Shown: positions 8,918-19,145, counted from the stretch's first letter. The stretch: 57,696 nt of DNA from Terriglobia bacterium (GCA_022452285.1 JAKUNG010000021.1:3193-60888); one strand, 5' to 3'. The notes: generated by a model from the letters alone, not told the origin. Numbers and translations: made by a program.

Positions 8918-9682
8918 ATGCTGGCAAAACGTATTATTCCTTGTTTAGATGTAGATAAAGGGCGAGTAGTGAAGGGGATTCACTTTGTTGACCTAGTTGA
9001 TGCAGGTGGACCAGTTGAATGCGGTCAGCGATATGACCAAGAGGGTGCTGATGAACTAGTCTTCTTAGATATTACAGCCTCTTCTGATGATCGTCACATT
9101 ATGATGGAGGTTGTTCAGCGGGTTGCTGAAACTATCTTCATCCCTTTTACCGTAGGTGGAGGAATTCGCACGCCTGAGGATGTTCAGAAGATTCTCAGAG
9201 CTGGTGCTGACAAGGTTTCTTTAAATACAGCGGCTGTGAAAAATCCAAAGACGATCAGTATTGGGGCACAAAAGTTTGGCAGCCAGTGTATGGTTGTAGC
9301 TATCGATGCAAAAAGAACTTTCCGCTCAAAAACGGTTGAGTGGGAGGTTTTCATCCATGGGGGACGGACACCTACAGGTATTAATGCCCTATCATGGGCC
9401 CAACAGGTTGAAAAGCTTGGAGCTGGAGAAATTTTATTAACTAGTATGGACCGAGATGGAACCAAGGATGGATATGATCTTGATCTATTGAAGGCAGTGA
9501 CATCTACTGTTCAAATACCTGTAATTGCTTCCGGGGGAGTTGGCACTCCTCAACATATTTTCGAAGGACTGACTGTAGGTGGTGCGCATGCTGCTCTTGC
9601 AGCTTCTATTTTTCATTTTGAAAACTATAGCTTAAAACAAGTGAAGGATTATTTGAGAGAACGAGATGTTGTTGTTCGTTAA
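8918..9682 (+). CDS. hisF: Imidazole glycerol phosphate synthase, cyclase subunit
   Basis: A 254-residue (beta/alpha)8 barrel. It opens [20 protein letters not shown], the HisF signature with catalytic Asp11, and has the second catalytic Asp in [12 protein letters not shown]. Phosphate loops are VGGGIRT and ASGGVGT. It combines PRFAR with ammonia from HisH to give imidazole glycerol phosphate and AICAR. It lies 134 bp after hisA and 13 bp before hisIE. Length and start match the family. Confidence 0.96.
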   Translation: MLAKRIIPCLDVDKGRVVKGIHFVDLVDAGGPVECGQRYDQEGADELVFLDITASSDDRHIMMEVVQRVAETIFIPFTVGGGIRTPEDVQKILRAGADKVSLNTAAVKNPKTISIGAQKFGSQCMVVAIDAKRTFRSKTVEWEVFIHGGRTPTGINALSWAQQVEKLGAGEILLTSMDRDGTKDGYDLDLLKAVTSTVQIPVIASGGVGTPQHIFEGLTVGGAHAALAASIFHFENYSLKQVKDYLRERDVVVR

Positions 9683-9695
9683 ATAAGGGAAAATT

Positions 9696-10367
9696 ATGTC
9701 AGACAGTGAAAAGCTTGAATTTTTCTCCAAGCTTAAGTTTGATGTCAATGGTCTTATTCCAGCAATCATTCAAGATGCTTCTACATTAGAAGTCTTGACT
9801 GTCGCTTTTATGAATAGAGATACAATTGAATTGTCCTTGGCCAAGCGCGAAACCTACTTTTGGAGTCGAAGTCGTCAAGAAATATGGCACAAGGGAGCAA
9901 CGTCAGGAAATACTCAAAAAATCGTTACTATTAAGGCAGACTGTGATGGAGATGCACTTCTAGTTCTTGTTAATCCCCAGGGTCCTGCTTGTCACACAGG
10001 TGCTCAGAGTTGCTTCTATCAATCAATTTTTTCTGAAACCTCTTCGGGTAATTCTCAATTACCTCAGTTTTCAAAAACAGTGGATCAATTGGTGAAAACG
10101 ATTAAGAATCGCAAACAGCATAAACCAGAGGGATCTTATACAAGTTATCTATTTACACAGGGTCGTGACAAGATTTTGAAAAAGATTGGTGAAGAATCAG
10201 CTGAGACAATTATTGCAGCAAAAAATTTATCAAAAAGGGAATTAACCTCTGAGAGTGCAGATCTTTTTTATCATCTCCTAGTTCTTCTAATTAATGAGGG
10301 TGTAGAAATTGGGGAGGTTATAGCTGAGCTAGACAGGAGAGCTAAGAAGCGGTCTCCTGAAAAATGA
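9696..10367 (+). CDS. hisIE: Bifunctional phosphoribosyl-AMP cyclohydrolase / phosphoribosyl-ATP pyrophosphatase
   Basis: A 223-residue fusion. The N-terminal half (about 15-125) is the HisI cyclohydrolase with WSRSRQEIWHKGATSGN, the metal-binding DCDGDALL and zinc ligands in CHTGAQSCFY. The C-terminal half (about 128-220) is the HisE all-alpha pyrophosphohydrolase with SYTSYLF, KKIGEESAETIIAAKN and ESADLFYHLLVL, the MazG-like acidic metal-binding motifs. It performs steps two and three of histidine synthesis. An AGGGAA site precedes the ATG. It lies 13 bp after hisF and closes the histidine block; trpE starts 109 bp on. Confidence 0.95.
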   Translation: MSDSEKLEFFSKLKFDVNGLIPAIIQDASTLEVLTVAFMNRDTIELSLAKRETYFWSRSRQEIWHKGATSGNTQKIVTIKADCDGDALLVLVNPQGPACHTGAQSCFYQSIFSETSSGNSQLPQFSKTVDQLVKTIKNRKQHKPEGSYTSYLFTQGRDKILKKIGEESAETIIAAKNLSKRELTSESADLFYHLLVLLINEGVEIGEVIAELDRRAKKRSPEK

Positions 10368-10476
10368 GGTAGTAATTGATTAGTAGTAATTTCCCTGGCA
10401 GAGAGAATGTTTCTTTTAATCCAAAACTTTTTATTTAAGGGGGTATTGAGGGCCGTTTTATCGGTACCTTTTTAGT

Positions 10477-11982
10477 GTGTCAGACTTTGAATTCCAAAAT
10501 TCCTCGACTGTGCCAAACTACAATGAATTTCTTAGTTATTGTAAACAAGGCAACATTGTTCCTGTCTATAAAGCGGTTAGTGCTGACTTGCTAACTCCTG
10601 TTTTGGCCTACCTCAAAATTGAAACAAAGATGTCAAATGCTTTTCTTTTAGAGAGTGTTGAGGGTGGTGAAAAGATTGCTCGATACTCTTTTTTGGGCTG
10701 TAATCCCTATTTAATTTTTAGGGCTAAAGGTGATTTGGTTGAAATAATTAAGAATGATGAAGTAGTCAAAAGTAAAGGTTCTTTGCTGCATATAATGAGG
10801 GAAACCCTCCGAAACCATAAAATGGTTAGGATTCCTGGCCTCCCACCTTTTTCTGGAGGAGCTGTAGGATATTTAACCTATGATGCAGTCCGTTGGATCG
10901 AAGATATACCTCAATCAGGATCGGATGATTTAGATCTAGATGACTCAGTAATGATGCTGTTTTCTAATATTCTTGCCTTTGATCATGTCCGACAACAAAT
11001 TCTGATTATTTCCAATGTTTTTGTGGACGATCAATCTTTGTCCCTTGAAGCTAAATATCAGAAGGCATTGGAAGAGATCAAGGATTTAGAGGAAAAATTG
11101 AATCAACCGAGTTATGTTCCTGAAGTTGGTTCTCCGGTTAGTGACTCAATAGAGATTGAATCTAATTTCTCTAAAATCGATTATTTGAATGCTGTAAAGA
11201 AAGCCAAAGAATACATCAAAGCTGGGGATATATTTCAAGTTGTTCTTTCTCAACGATTCTCAGTAGATGTTACTGCATATCCTTTTAATATTTATAGGGC
11301 CCTTCGTGTTGTTAATCCTTCACCTTACATGTTCTATTTGAAACTTAATGACTTATCAGTTATTGGTTCATCTCCTGAAATGTTAGTTAAAGTTTCACAA
11401 GGTAATGCCTATTATCGCCCCATAGCTGGAACTCGTCCTAGAGGAGCGAATGAGGATGAGGATGCTATTTTAGCAGAGGAACTTAAGGGCGATGAAAAAG
11501 AAAAGGCCGAGCATATCATGCTCGTGGATTTAGGAAGAAATGATCTAGGAAAAGTTTGTGAATTTGGCAGTGTAGAAACAGTGGACCTCATGTTTGTTGA
11601 ACGTTATTCACATGTGATGCACCTAGTCTCAACCTTGAAAGGGAAGCTCAATCAAGATTTTGACCGGTTTGATGCTCTCATGGCATGTTTTCCTGCAGGG
11701 ACTGTAAGTGGTGCACCCAAGGTCAGAGCGATGGAAATTATTGATGAATTGGAACCCAGTAAACGAGGAGTTTATGCTGGAGCTATTCTTTATATGGATT
11801 TTTCTGGTAACTTAGATTCCTGTATTGCTATTCGCACTGTCGTTGTTAAACAAGGGAAAGCCTATGTGCAAGCTGGTGGAGGAATTGTAGCTGATTCTGT
11901 TCCAGAAAATGAATTTCAGGAAACAATAAACAAATCTCGTGCCTTAATTAAGGCTCTTGAAATTGCAAGAAAGGGTTTTTGA
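10477..11982 (+). CDS. trpE: Anthranilate synthase component I
   Basis: A 501-residue chorismate-binding enzyme that forms anthranilate with ammonia from TrpG. The N-terminal domain has the LLES motif (FLLESVEGG), the usual tryptophan feedback-binding site, so end-product inhibition is likely. The catalytic domain shows IKAGDIFQVVLSQRF, PIAGTRPRG, HIMLVDLGRNDLGKV and AGTVSGAPKVRAMEII, all standard for TrpE rather than PabB. The start is GTG at 10477. The 109-bp gap before it carries no clear leader peptide with Trp codons, so attenuation by a classic leader is not supported. First gene of the trp block. Confidence 0.96.
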   Translation: MSDFEFQNSSTVPNYNEFLSYCKQGNIVPVYKAVSADLLTPVLAYLKIETKMSNAFLLESVEGGEKIARYSFLGCNPYLIFRAKGDLVEIIKNDEVVKSKGSLLHIMRETLRNHKMVRIPGLPPFSGGAVGYLTYDAVRWIEDIPQSGSDDLDLDDSVMMLFSNILAFDHVRQQILIISNVFVDDQSLSLEAKYQKALEEIKDLEEKLNQPSYVPEVGSPVSDSIEIESNFSKIDYLNAVKKAKEYIKAGDIFQVVLSQRFSVDVTAYPFNIYRALRVVNPSPYMFYLKLNDLSVIGSSPEMLVKVSQGNAYYRPIAGTRPRGANEDEDAILAEELKGDEKEKAEHIMLVDLGRNDLGKVCEFGSVETVDLMFVERYSHVMHLVSTLKGKLNQDFDRFDALMACFPAGTVSGAPKVRAMEIIDELEPSKRGVYAGAILYMDFSGNLDSCIAIRTVVVKQGKAYVQAGGGIVADSVPENEFQETINKSRALIKALEIARKGF

Positions 11983-12018
11983 AATTTATAATACGAATTT
12001 AATTAATCAGTAACTCCT

Positions 12019-12582
12019 ATGATTTTAGTAATCGACAACTACGACTCCTTTACTTATAACCTAGTCCAATATTTAGGGGAATTAGGCGAGGAAGTCGAAG
12101 TATACCGAAATGATCAGATTAATGTTGAACTAGCTGAGTTAAAAAATCCTGAGAGGATTGTGATTTCTCCTGGTCCTGGAGTTCCAGATGGTGCTGGGGT
12201 AACTTTAGAATTCATTAATCATTTTGAAGGAAAACTTCCTATATTGGGAGTTTGTCTTGGGCATCAGGCTATTGGTCAGGCTTTTGGAGGAAGGATCATT
12301 CCAGCACCTTATCTTATGCATGGAAAAACTAGCAACATCTTTCACGATAGCAAAACAATTTTTGAGGGTCTACCGTTACAATTTTCTGCAACACGTTATC
12401 ATTCCCTTATTGTTGAAAAGAAGAGCCTTCCTGAATGCTTGGAGATTTCTGCGACCTCAAATGATGGCCTGATTATGGGATTACGTCACCGAAGGTTTCC
12501 TATTGAGGGAGTACAGTTTCATCCTGAATCTATCTTGACTGATCATGGCAAAAAGTTATTAAAAAATTTTTTGGGGATGTAA
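12019..12582 (+). CDS. trpG: Anthranilate synthase component II (glutamine amidotransferase)
   Basis: A 187-residue stand-alone class I amidotransferase. It opens [20 protein letters not shown], the TrpG/PabA signature, with the nucleophile elbow GVCLGHQ (Cys79) and the His/Glu pair in VQFHPESI. It provides ammonia to TrpE. In many bacteria the same protein also serves PabB for folate; no pabB is in the window, so that is open. It lies 36 bp after trpE and one base before the GTG of trpD, so it is surely co-transcribed with both. Confidence 0.95.
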   Translation: MILVIDNYDSFTYNLVQYLGELGEEVEVYRNDQINVELAELKNPERIVISPGPGVPDGAGVTLEFINHFEGKLPILGVCLGHQAIGQAFGGRIIPAPYLMHGKTSNIFHDSKTIFEGLPLQFSATRYHSLIVEKKSLPECLEISATSNDGLIMGLRHRRFPIEGVQFHPESILTDHGKKLLKNFLGM

Positions 12583-12583
12583 T

Positions 12584-13624
12584 GTGAATACAAACACTAG
12601 TTCTTTTTACCAAGAATCAATAAAAAAAATCCAGAAAAAGATATCTTTGAGTGAAAAGGAATCAGAGCAATTAGTCGGTGCGATTCTAAATCAAAAAATT
12701 GAAGATGTTCAAGTTGCAGCATTACTATCAGGACTTAGTGTAAAAGGTGAAGCAATTAGTGAAATTACTGGTTTTGCTCGAGGTATGAGAAACTGTGCTC
12801 TCCAACTTAGCCATCAAGTAAAATGTCTTGTTGATACTGCAGGTACTGGAGGAGATGGCAGTGGTACGTTTAATATTTCAACTACTGCTGCTTTTGTTAT
12901 TGCTGGTGCAGGTATTTCAGTAGCGAAACATGGAAACAGGGCAATTTCTGGGCAATGTGGTAGTGCAGATGTCCTGAAGAAGCTTGGTGTGAAGATTGAC
13001 GCTTCTAAAGAAATTTTAGAAGCCTGTCTTGCTGAATGTGGTATTACTTTTTTGTTTGCTCCGGCTTTTCATCAAGCAATGAAAGTAGTAGCTCCTTTGC
13101 GCCGTAGCCTGGGAATTCGAACGATTTTTAATTTGTTAGGACCCTTACTAAATCCAGCTGGAGCTCGTCGTCAGATTATTGGAGTCTTCTCTCCACATTT
13201 AACTGAAACTTATGGTCAAGTATTGGAATCTCTAGGTTGTGAACACGTACTCGTCTTTTCGGGGTTTGATGGTTTAGATGAAATTTCGATTTCTGGTCCG
13301 ACAAAGGTGACTGAAATTCAAGATGGTTTAATTAAAAATTACGAGATCCACCCAGAGGATTTTGGCATTCAAAAAGCCTCTATTGAGGAAATTCAGGGTG
13401 GTGATACTTCTAAAAACGCCAATATTATGAAAGAAGTACTAGAGTTAAAATGTCAAGATGCTAAGCGGGACATTGTATTGTTAAATGCTGCTGCAGGTAT
13501 TTATGTCTCAGGTGTTGTTGAGTCCATAAATGCTGCACTAGAATCTGCTCGTCATTCTCTCAACAGCGGTCAGGCTTTGGATAAATTAAACGAATTAATC
13601 AGACTCTCTAATCAAGGCAATTGA
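12584..13624 (+). CDS. trpD: Anthranilate phosphoribosyltransferase
   Basis: A 346-residue protein that joins anthranilate to PRPP. The PRPP-binding loop is VDTAGTGGDGSGTFNIST and a second motif is KHGNRAISGQCGSADVL, followed by RRSLGIRTIFNLLGPLLNPA. Start is GTG one base after the trpG stop; an in-frame ATG alternative is not close. There is no TrpG fusion. Length and motifs match the stand-alone TrpD family. The downstream gap to trpC is 94 bp. Confidence 0.95.
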   Translation: MNTNTSSFYQESIKKIQKKISLSEKESEQLVGAILNQKIEDVQVAALLSGLSVKGEAISEITGFARGMRNCALQLSHQVKCLVDTAGTGGDGSGTFNISTTAAFVIAGAGISVAKHGNRAISGQCGSADVLKKLGVKIDASKEILEACLAECGITFLFAPAFHQAMKVVAPLRRSLGIRTIFNLLGPLLNPAGARRQIIGVFSPHLTETYGQVLESLGCEHVLVFSGFDGLDEISISGPTKVTEIQDGLIKNYEIHPEDFGIQKASIEEIQGGDTSKNANIMKEVLELKCQDAKRDIVLLNAAAGIYVSGVVESINAALESARHSLNSGQALDKLNELIRLSNQGN

Positions 13625-13718
13625 AAATTTTGCTAAAAAAGAGAAGAAAGGTAAGTAGTTATTAATGACGTCTGTCTAGATATTTTGTCAGGGTCAGATT
13701 TAAGCCTGAGAGGAAAAT

Positions 13719-14522
13719 ATGGAAATGAATGTTTTAAAGGAAATTGTGGGTAATTGCCATAAAAGGTTGGAGGGACTTAAAAAGTCAAAGCCTTTATCAG
13801 AAGAGCAGGTATGCATATTTTTGGAAGGGAAAAAGGGGAAATTGACATCATTTTCCAGAGTTTTGAGTCGTTCTGATCAAATTAATATTATTGCAGAGGT
13901 AAAAAAATGTTCTCCATCTAAGGGATTACTAAAAGATATTTTTGATCCACTAGAAATCGCAATTGATTATGAAAATAATGGTGCTTCAGCGCTTTCTATA
14001 CTGACGGAAGAACGTTATTTTCTGGGTTCAATAGAACATCTAAAAATAGTGCAGCAGTCAACTTCACTCCCAGTTTTACGGAAAGATTTTATTTTTGATC
14101 CCTACCATATTTATGAGTCAGTTATTGCTGGTGCAGATGCAGTTCTTTTAATTGTAGCTGTTTTAAGTGTTGAGCAGCTTTCCCAGTTGATTCAAATGGC
14201 AGGGCATTTTAAACTTGAAGTACTTGTTGAGGTCCACAATGTTGAGGAACTTAAAGTTGCTTTAGATTGTGGAGCTAAAGTGATTGGTGTCAACAATCGC
14301 GATTTAAACACTTTTGAAGTTGATATAAAAACTTCTCTAGATCTTGCTGAAAAAATTCCAGAGTCTATCGTCTCAATTAGTGAAAGTGGTATTAAAAGTT
14401 CCGACGATATTCAAATTTTAAAGCAGGCGGGATTCAATGCGTTTTTGATTGGAGAGTCATTAATAAAGACTGATAGCCCTGGTCGCACTCTTCGAGATTT
14501 GATGATTCGTAGCCTGCAGTAA
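13719..14522 (+). CDS. trpC: Indole-3-glycerol phosphate synthase
   Basis: A 267-residue (beta/alpha)8 barrel that closes the indole ring from CdRP. Motifs are IIAEVKKCSPSKG (catalytic Glu and Lys), LPVLRKDFIFDPYHI, VLVEVHNVEEL, GVNNRDLNTFEVD and SESGIKSSDD. The protein is monofunctional; trpF is a separate gene downstream. Its ATG follows AGAGGA with normal spacing. The N-terminal 60 residues form the usual extra helices that close the active site. It lies 41 bp before trpF. Confidence 0.95.
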   Translation: MEMNVLKEIVGNCHKRLEGLKKSKPLSEEQVCIFLEGKKGKLTSFSRVLSRSDQINIIAEVKKCSPSKGLLKDIFDPLEIAIDYENNGASALSILTEERYFLGSIEHLKIVQQSTSLPVLRKDFIFDPYHIYESVIAGADAVLLIVAVLSVEQLSQLIQMAGHFKLEVLVEVHNVEELKVALDCGAKVIGVNNRDLNTFEVDIKTSLDLAEKIPESIVSISESGIKSSDDIQILKQAGFNAFLIGESLIKTDSPGRTLRDLMIRSLQ

Positions 14523-14563
14523 TTGTCTATAAGCTGAAATACCGATATTTTTTTCTTTCCCCT

Positions 14564-15220
14564 ATGTCTATGTTTAGAATGGTCAAAGTAAAAATTTGTG
14601 GGATTACCAATTACGATGATGCAATGGCCTCTATTGAATTGGGAGCTGATGCTCTTGGATTCAATTTTTATAAGAAGAGTCCGAGGTATATCGACCCCTC
14701 TCAAGCAAAGTCCCTGATTGAATCGTTGCCTCCATTAGTTTCAATGGTAGGAGTATTTGTTGATGAATTTAGTCCTGACCGTGTAGTGAGCATAGCGCAT
14801 GGTGTGGGTGTTGGAAGTGTCCAATTGCATGGTTCAGAGGGACCCGAATATGCAAAGCAGATTAGTGAAGTCAGGGTTTTTAAAGCTTTCCCTATTGATG
14901 AAAAATTTAATGTTGGATCTGTCTCTGACTTTCCGGCTAACGCCTTTTTATTAGATACAAAGGACAAGCTTTTAAAAGGTGGCACTGGTAATTCATTTGA
15001 TTGGACAATTGCTTTAGAGATAAAGAAAAAAGGGAGAATTATTTTAGCTGGGGGTCTAAAGCCAGAAAATGTGTTTGAAGCTATTTGTAAAGTACAACCC
15101 TATGGAATTGATGTTTGTTCAGGCGTAGAATCTGAACCAGGGAAAAAGGATCTGAAAAAATTAGAGGATCTGTTTTATGAGATTCATCGGGCTAAAGCAG
15201 AACTGTGGAATATGAAATGA
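14564..15220 (+). CDS. trpF: Phosphoribosylanthranilate isomerase
   Basis: A 218-residue barrel enzyme that isomerises PRA to CdRP. The family opening VKVKICGIT has the catalytic Cys, and the second catalytic residue is the Asp in FLLDTKD. Other motifs are [17 protein letters not shown] and [10 protein letters not shown]. Three in-frame ATGs (14564, 14570, 14579) are possible; the last gives the common start [10 protein letters not shown], and no ribosome binding site decides between them. Its 3' end overlaps the trpB start by four bases (ATGA). Confidence 0.93.
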   Translation: MSMFRMVKVKICGITNYDDAMASIELGADALGFNFYKKSPRYIDPSQAKSLIESLPPLVSMVGVFVDEFSPDRVVSIAHGVGVGSVQLHGSEGPEYAKQISEVRVFKAFPIDEKFNVGSVSDFPANAFLLDTKDKLLKGGTGNSFDWTIALEIKKKGRIILAGGLKPENVFEAICKVQPYGIDVCSGVESEPGKKDLKKLEDLFYEIHRAKAELWNMK

Positions 15221-16437
15221 CACAAAACAATAGAACAATGAACCAAAAATTTAGAACCGGTCCTGATAAAGGAGGCCATTTTGGTTCTTTTGGAGGAAAG
15301 TTTGTTCCAGAGACCTTGATGCATCCTTTACAGGAACTAGAGGAGGCATATCTTAAATCTAAAACTGATCAAGATTTTCAATCGGATCTTGGTCGACTTT
15401 TGCAAGACTACTCAGGGCGACCAACCCCTTTATCCTTAGCCAGCAGGGTTTCTAGCCATCTAGGTGGCGGAAAGATTTATTTAAAGCGCGAAGATCTTAA
15501 CCATACTGGTGCTCACAAGATTAATAATTGCTTAGGACAGGCTTTGCTTGCTAAGCGTATGGGAAAAAGACGAGTGATTGCTGAAACGGGTGCAGGGCAA
15601 CATGGAGTGGCTACAGCTACAGCCTGTGCCCTACTTAACCTAGAGTGTGAAGTCTATATGGGTGAAGAAGATATGCGACGCCAAGAATTAAATGTTTTTC
15701 GGATGCGTCTATTGGGGGCTAGAGTTCATAGTGTTAACAGTGGTAGCTGTACTTTAAAGGATGCTATTAATGAAGCTATTCGTGATTGGGTGACTAATGT
15801 GCGAACGACCTACTATCTAATTGGTTCGGTCTTGAGTGCACACCCATATCCTATGATGGTTCGGGATTTTCAGTCAATTATTGGTCGTGAAGCTCGAGAA
15901 CAAATTTTAAACCGAGAAGGGAGACTTCCAGATATCCTAGTAGCCTGTGTAGGTGGAGGGAGTAATTCAATTGGTCTTTTTTACGAATTTTTGGAAGATG
16001 AAACGGTTTCTATGGTAGGAGTTGAAGCTGGTGGTCGTAGTCCAGAATTGGGTCAACATGCTGCTAGATTTAATGGGGGTAAACCCGGTATTCTCCAAGG
16101 AACCTATTCTTATGTTTTGCAAGATGAGTTTGGTCAGATTGCTGATACTCATTCAATTTCTGCAGGTCTTGATTATGCTTCAGTTGGCCCAGAACATGCT
16201 TTTCTACGCGATAAGGGTAGAATTCGTTATACAACTGCGACTGATGTAGAAGCACTGGAAGCCTTCCATCTATTTAGTCGATTAGAAGGTATCATTCCAG
16301 CATTGGAAAGTGCCCATGCCTTAGCTGAAGCTATCCGTTTAGCAACCAAAGTTGAGAAAGAACAAGTCCTACTGGTTAATCTTTCAGGTCGAGGCGACAA
16401 AGATGTACAAACAGTGGCAAAAATAGATAGTCAATAG
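15217..16437 (+). CDS. trpB: Tryptophan synthase beta chain
   Basis: About 406 residues; makes tryptophan from indole and serine with PLP. The PLP lysine is in the motif [14 protein letters not shown], and the pyridoxal phosphate loop is [10 protein letters not shown]. Other family motifs are [24 protein letters not shown] and [10 protein letters not shown]. It belongs to the common TrpB1 type that partners TrpA. I chose the ATG at 15217 because it forms an ATGA overlap with the trpF stop; an in-frame GTG at 15205 would add four residues and an ATG at 15238 would remove seven. trpA follows after 89 bp. Confidence 0.96.
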   Translation: MTQNNRTMNQKFRTGPDKGGHFGSFGGKFVPETLMHPLQELEEAYLKSKTDQDFQSDLGRLLQDYSGRPTPLSLASRVSSHLGGGKIYLKREDLNHTGAHKINNCLGQALLAKRMGKRRVIAETGAGQHGVATATACALLNLECEVYMGEEDMRRQELNVFRMRLLGARVHSVNSGSCTLKDAINEAIRDWVTNVRTTYYLIGSVLSAHPYPMMVRDFQSIIGREAREQILNREGRLPDILVACVGGGSNSIGLFYEFLEDETVSMVGVEAGGRSPELGQHAARFNGGKPGILQGTYSYVLQDEFGQIADTHSISAGLDYASVGPEHAFLRDKGRIRYTTATDVEALEAFHLFSRLEGIIPALESAHALAEAIRLATKVEKEQVLLVNLSGRGDKDVQTVAKIDSQ

Positions 16438-16526
16438 CAACAAAAATCAAATTTTTCTTTAAGGTAAATCCAATTAATGTTTCCGAAAACTAGGAAACGA
16501 CTATTGAACTGACGCTTTATAAAAAC

Positions 16527-17318
16527 ATGACTCGCATAACAGAGAAATTCAGACAAATTAAGGATGAAGGTAGAAAAGCCTTGATTCCTTTTGTTACTTT
16601 AGGTGACCCTAATTTAGAAGAGACCGGCAGAATTATCGTTGAGTTAGAAAAGGCAGGTGCTGACCTGATTGAACTTGGTGTTCCTTTTTCAGATCCATTG
16701 GCAGATGGTCCAATCATTCAAAGAGCGCAAGAGCGTGCCCTACGTGAAGGATTTACTCTAGACAAAGGGTTAGCCTTGATAGCTGAATTACGCCAGAAGG
16801 TAAAAGTGCCCTTGGTACTTTTCAGTTACTATAATCCATTATTTGCTTTTGGGTTTAAACATCTTGTCCAGGAGATTAAGAGATGTGGTGTTGATGGTCT
16901 ATTAATTACAGATTTATCAGTTGAAGAGGCTGAGGAGCCAGTCAAATTATTGCGATTGGCAGAAATTGACTCGATCTTTTTAGCGGCACCTACTAGCACT
17001 GAAGAACGGATTAAGATGATCGCTGATTATTCGTCTGGTTTTATTTATGCAGTCTCTCGTATGGGGGTTACGGGTACACGAAAGTCAATTTCTTTAGAAG
17101 TGGAATCATTAGTGAAACGGATTAGGTGTCATTCCAAATTGCCTATTGCAGTTGGTTTTGGAATTTCTGCTCCAGGACATGTTAAGCAGATTTGGAATCA
17201 GTCTGAAGGAGCTGTAGTAGGAAGTGCTATTGTGCAGTGTATTGAAGAAAATTTAGGGAAATCTGATTTGGCGAAACAGGTAGGAAACTTTACGCGTTGG
17301 CTTAAAGGAGAGTCCTAG
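16527..17318 (+). CDS. trpA: Tryptophan synthase alpha chain
   Basis: A 263-residue barrel that cleaves indole-3-glycerol phosphate and passes indole to TrpB. The catalytic Glu is in DLIELGVPFSDPLADGP, with the second catalytic Asp in LLITDLSVEEA. Phosphate-binding segments are SRMGVTGTR and GFGISAPGH. The ATG start matches the family N terminus (MTRITEKF). Only one base separates its stop from the chorismate mutase ATG, and the ribosome binding site of that gene (AAGGAGAG) lies inside the trpA end, so the two are coupled. Confidence 0.96.
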   Translation: MTRITEKFRQIKDEGRKALIPFVTLGDPNLEETGRIIVELEKAGADLIELGVPFSDPLADGPIIQRAQERALREGFTLDKGLALIAELRQKVKVPLVLFSYYNPLFAFGFKHLVQEIKRCGVDGLLITDLSVEEAEEPVKLLRLAEIDSIFLAAPTSTEERIKMIADYSSGFIYAVSRMGVTGTRKSISLEVESLVKRIRCHSKLPIAVGFGISAPGHVKQIWNQSEGAVVGSAIVQCIEENLGKSDLAKQVGNFTRWLKGES

Positions 17319-17319
17319 T

Positions 17320-17628
17320 ATGGATATTTCCGATTGGCGAAAACGAATTGATAAGATTGACAGGGAACTGGCTAAGTTACTATCTGAGCGTTCCCGTTGT
17401 GCGATTGAAGTAGGCAGACTGAAACGAAGCCTCAATATTCCAGTTTATGATCCTGACCGGGAAGAGAAAATTTTTAATAAGATCATTGCTAATAATAAGG
17501 GTCCTCTTGAGAATAAGGCCTTGAAGCGACTCTTTAAACGAATTATTGATGAATCACGAAGGGTTGAACGGTTAGAAGTTGAGAGAGAAAAAGTTACAAG
17601 CAAGAAAATTACTTCAAGTTCAACATAG
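17320..17628 (+). CDS. aroQ: Chorismate mutase, AroQ type (stand-alone)
   Basis: A 102-residue all-alpha protein like the chorismate mutase domain of E. coli PheA. Visible features are WRKRIDKIDRELAKLLSERS (helix one, with the active-site Arg), RLKRSLNIPVYDPDREEKI (Lys and Arg contacts) and RLFKRIIDESRRVE. It converts chorismate to prephenate for phenylalanine and tyrosine, drawing on the substrate that TrpE uses. It has no signal peptide, so it is cytoplasmic. Placement at the end of the trp block suggests that the operon balances the branches of aromatic synthesis; that is inference. No prephenate dehydratase or dehydrogenase is next to it. Confidence 0.9.
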   Translation: MDISDWRKRIDKIDRELAKLLSERSRCAIEVGRLKRSLNIPVYDPDREEKIFNKIIANNKGPLENKALKRLFKRIIDESRRVERLEVEREKVTSKKITSSST

Positions 17629-17737
17629 TTTTATAGTAAAAATTAAGAATTCCTAGTAATTAGATATTTCAAGGCTATTTATTTTAAGTTGATTGCTTTA
17701 CGGACAAAGTAGAATTGGACATAGGAGTAGAAATAAA

Positions 17738-18430
17738 GTGGACAAAATGATTGTTGATGCCAGTCACGCTATCGATGACATTCCCGATGGAAGTACGATC
17801 ATGATGGGTGGTTTTGGACTATGTGGAATTCCAGAAAATCTTATTAAAGCTCTTAGAGAAAAAGAAATTAAGGATCTTACAATAATTAGCAATAATGCTG
17901 GGGTGGATGACTTTGGTATTGGAATTTTGTTAGAGAAGCGCCAGGTTAAAAAGATGATTTCAACCTATGTTGGTGAGAATCGATTATTTGAAGAACTAGT
18001 TTTAAATGGAGAATTGGAGATTGAGCTTTGTCCCCAAGGTACCTTTGCTGAGCGCATTCGAGCTGCAGGAGCTGGTATTGGTGGTTTTTATACTCCTACT
18101 GGCTATGGGACAATTGTTGCTGAAGGAAAAGAAACTCGTTCTTGGGATGGGAAAAACTATGTTTTAGAATTACCACTTAAAGCAGATTATGCTTTTGTTA
18201 AGGCTTATAGAGGAGACTCTGTTGGTAACTTAATATACAACAAGACTGCACGAAATTTTAATCCAATCATGGCTACAGCTGCCCAAATAACTATCGCAGA
18301 AGTAGAAAAATTGGTTAAACCTGGAAGGCTCAATCCAGATGCCATTCATACGCCTGGTATTTTTGTAGACCGCATTTTCAAAGGTGCCAAATACGAAAAA
18401 AGAATTGAGCGAACACGGTTAAGGAGTTGA
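17738..18430 (+). CDS. scoA: 3-oxoacid CoA-transferase, subunit A
   Basis: About 230 residues, the alpha subunit of a SCOT-type CoA-transferase. Family signatures are DGSTIMMGGFGLCGIPENLI (the CoA-transferase 1 motif) near the start and GAGIGGFYTPTGYGT. With subunit B it moves CoA between succinyl-CoA or acetyl-CoA and a 3-oxoacid such as acetoacetate. The frame stays open back to a TTG at 17693, but a GGAG ten bases before the GTG at 17738 and the family N terminus favour 17738; an ATG at 17747 is also possible. It lies three bases before scoB. Confidence 0.9.
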   Translation: MDKMIVDASHAIDDIPDGSTIMMGGFGLCGIPENLIKALREKEIKDLTIISNNAGVDDFGIGILLEKRQVKKMISTYVGENRLFEELVLNGELEIELCPQGTFAERIRAAGAGIGGFYTPTGYGTIVAEGKETRSWDGKNYVLELPLKADYAFVKAYRGDSVGNLIYNKTARNFNPIMATAAQITIAEVEKLVKPGRLNPDAIHTPGIFVDRIFKGAKYEKRIERTRLRS

Positions 18431-18433
18431 GAG

Positions 18434-19093
18434 ATGCCCAAGAAAACTCGTGACCTAATTATTCAAAGAGCTGCTCAGGAACTTGAAGATGGTTTTTATG
18501 TTAACCTGGGTATTGGGATGCCAACTTTGATTGCTAACTATATCCCTAAGAGTATAGATGTGACTCTGCAATCAGAAAATGGATTGTTAGGTTTAGGACC
18601 CTATCCGTTAGAAGAAGAAGTTGATCCTGACCTAATAAATGCTGGAAAAGAAACAGTAACGGCCCAACCTAGTGCTTCCTATTTTTCTAGTGCTGAGTCA
18701 TTTAACATGATCAGAGGAGGACACATTGATCTCTCTATTCTTGGAGCGATGGAGGTAGATGAAAAAGGTAACTTAGCAAATTGGATGATCCCTAAAAAGA
18801 TGGTTAAAGGTATGGGTGGGGCTATGGATTTAGTAGCAGGTGCTAAAAGAGTCATTGTAACAATGGAGCACACCACTAAAGATAGTCGACCTAAAATTCT
18901 ACGAAAATGTAGTCTCCCATTAACAGGTTTAGCAGTTGTTAATCGAATTATTACTGAGTTAGCTGTTCTGGATGTTCTGCAGGGAAAACTGATTTTAAAA
19001 GAAATTGCTGATGGCTTAAGTATTAAAGAGCTCAAAAAAACTACAGATGCCCACTTTGAGGTATCACCAAGTTTAAGAGCAATAGAAGTGTAA
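18434..19093 (+). CDS. scoB: 3-oxoacid CoA-transferase, subunit B
   Basis: A 219-residue beta subunit. The catalytic glutamate that forms the glutamyl-CoA thioester is in the motif [11 protein letters not shown]. Other signatures are [14 protein letters not shown] at the N terminus and [23 protein letters not shown]. An AAGGAG site overlaps the end of scoA, seven bases from the ATG, so the pair is translated together. The transferase is used in ketone-body or short-chain fatty acid metabolism. The gene faces the dienelactone hydrolase gene end to end across 52 bp with no clear terminator hairpin. Confidence 0.92.
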   Translation: MPKKTRDLIIQRAAQELEDGFYVNLGIGMPTLIANYIPKSIDVTLQSENGLLGLGPYPLEEEVDPDLINAGKETVTAQPSASYFSSAESFNMIRGGHIDLSILGAMEVDEKGNLANWMIPKKMVKGMGGAMDLVAGAKRVIVTMEHTTKDSRPKILRKCSLPLTGLAVVNRIITELAVLDVLQGKLILKEIADGLSIKELKKTTDAHFEVSPSLRAIEV

Positions 19094-19145
19094 TTTTTTT
19101 CAATCTCTAGTTTAATTTGTCTATAGTCTTATTTTTTGGAATTCT

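Noticed and set aside
10368..10476. Possible trp attenuator upstream of trpE
   Set aside because: No leader peptide with tandem Trp codons and no convincing alternative hairpins were seen.
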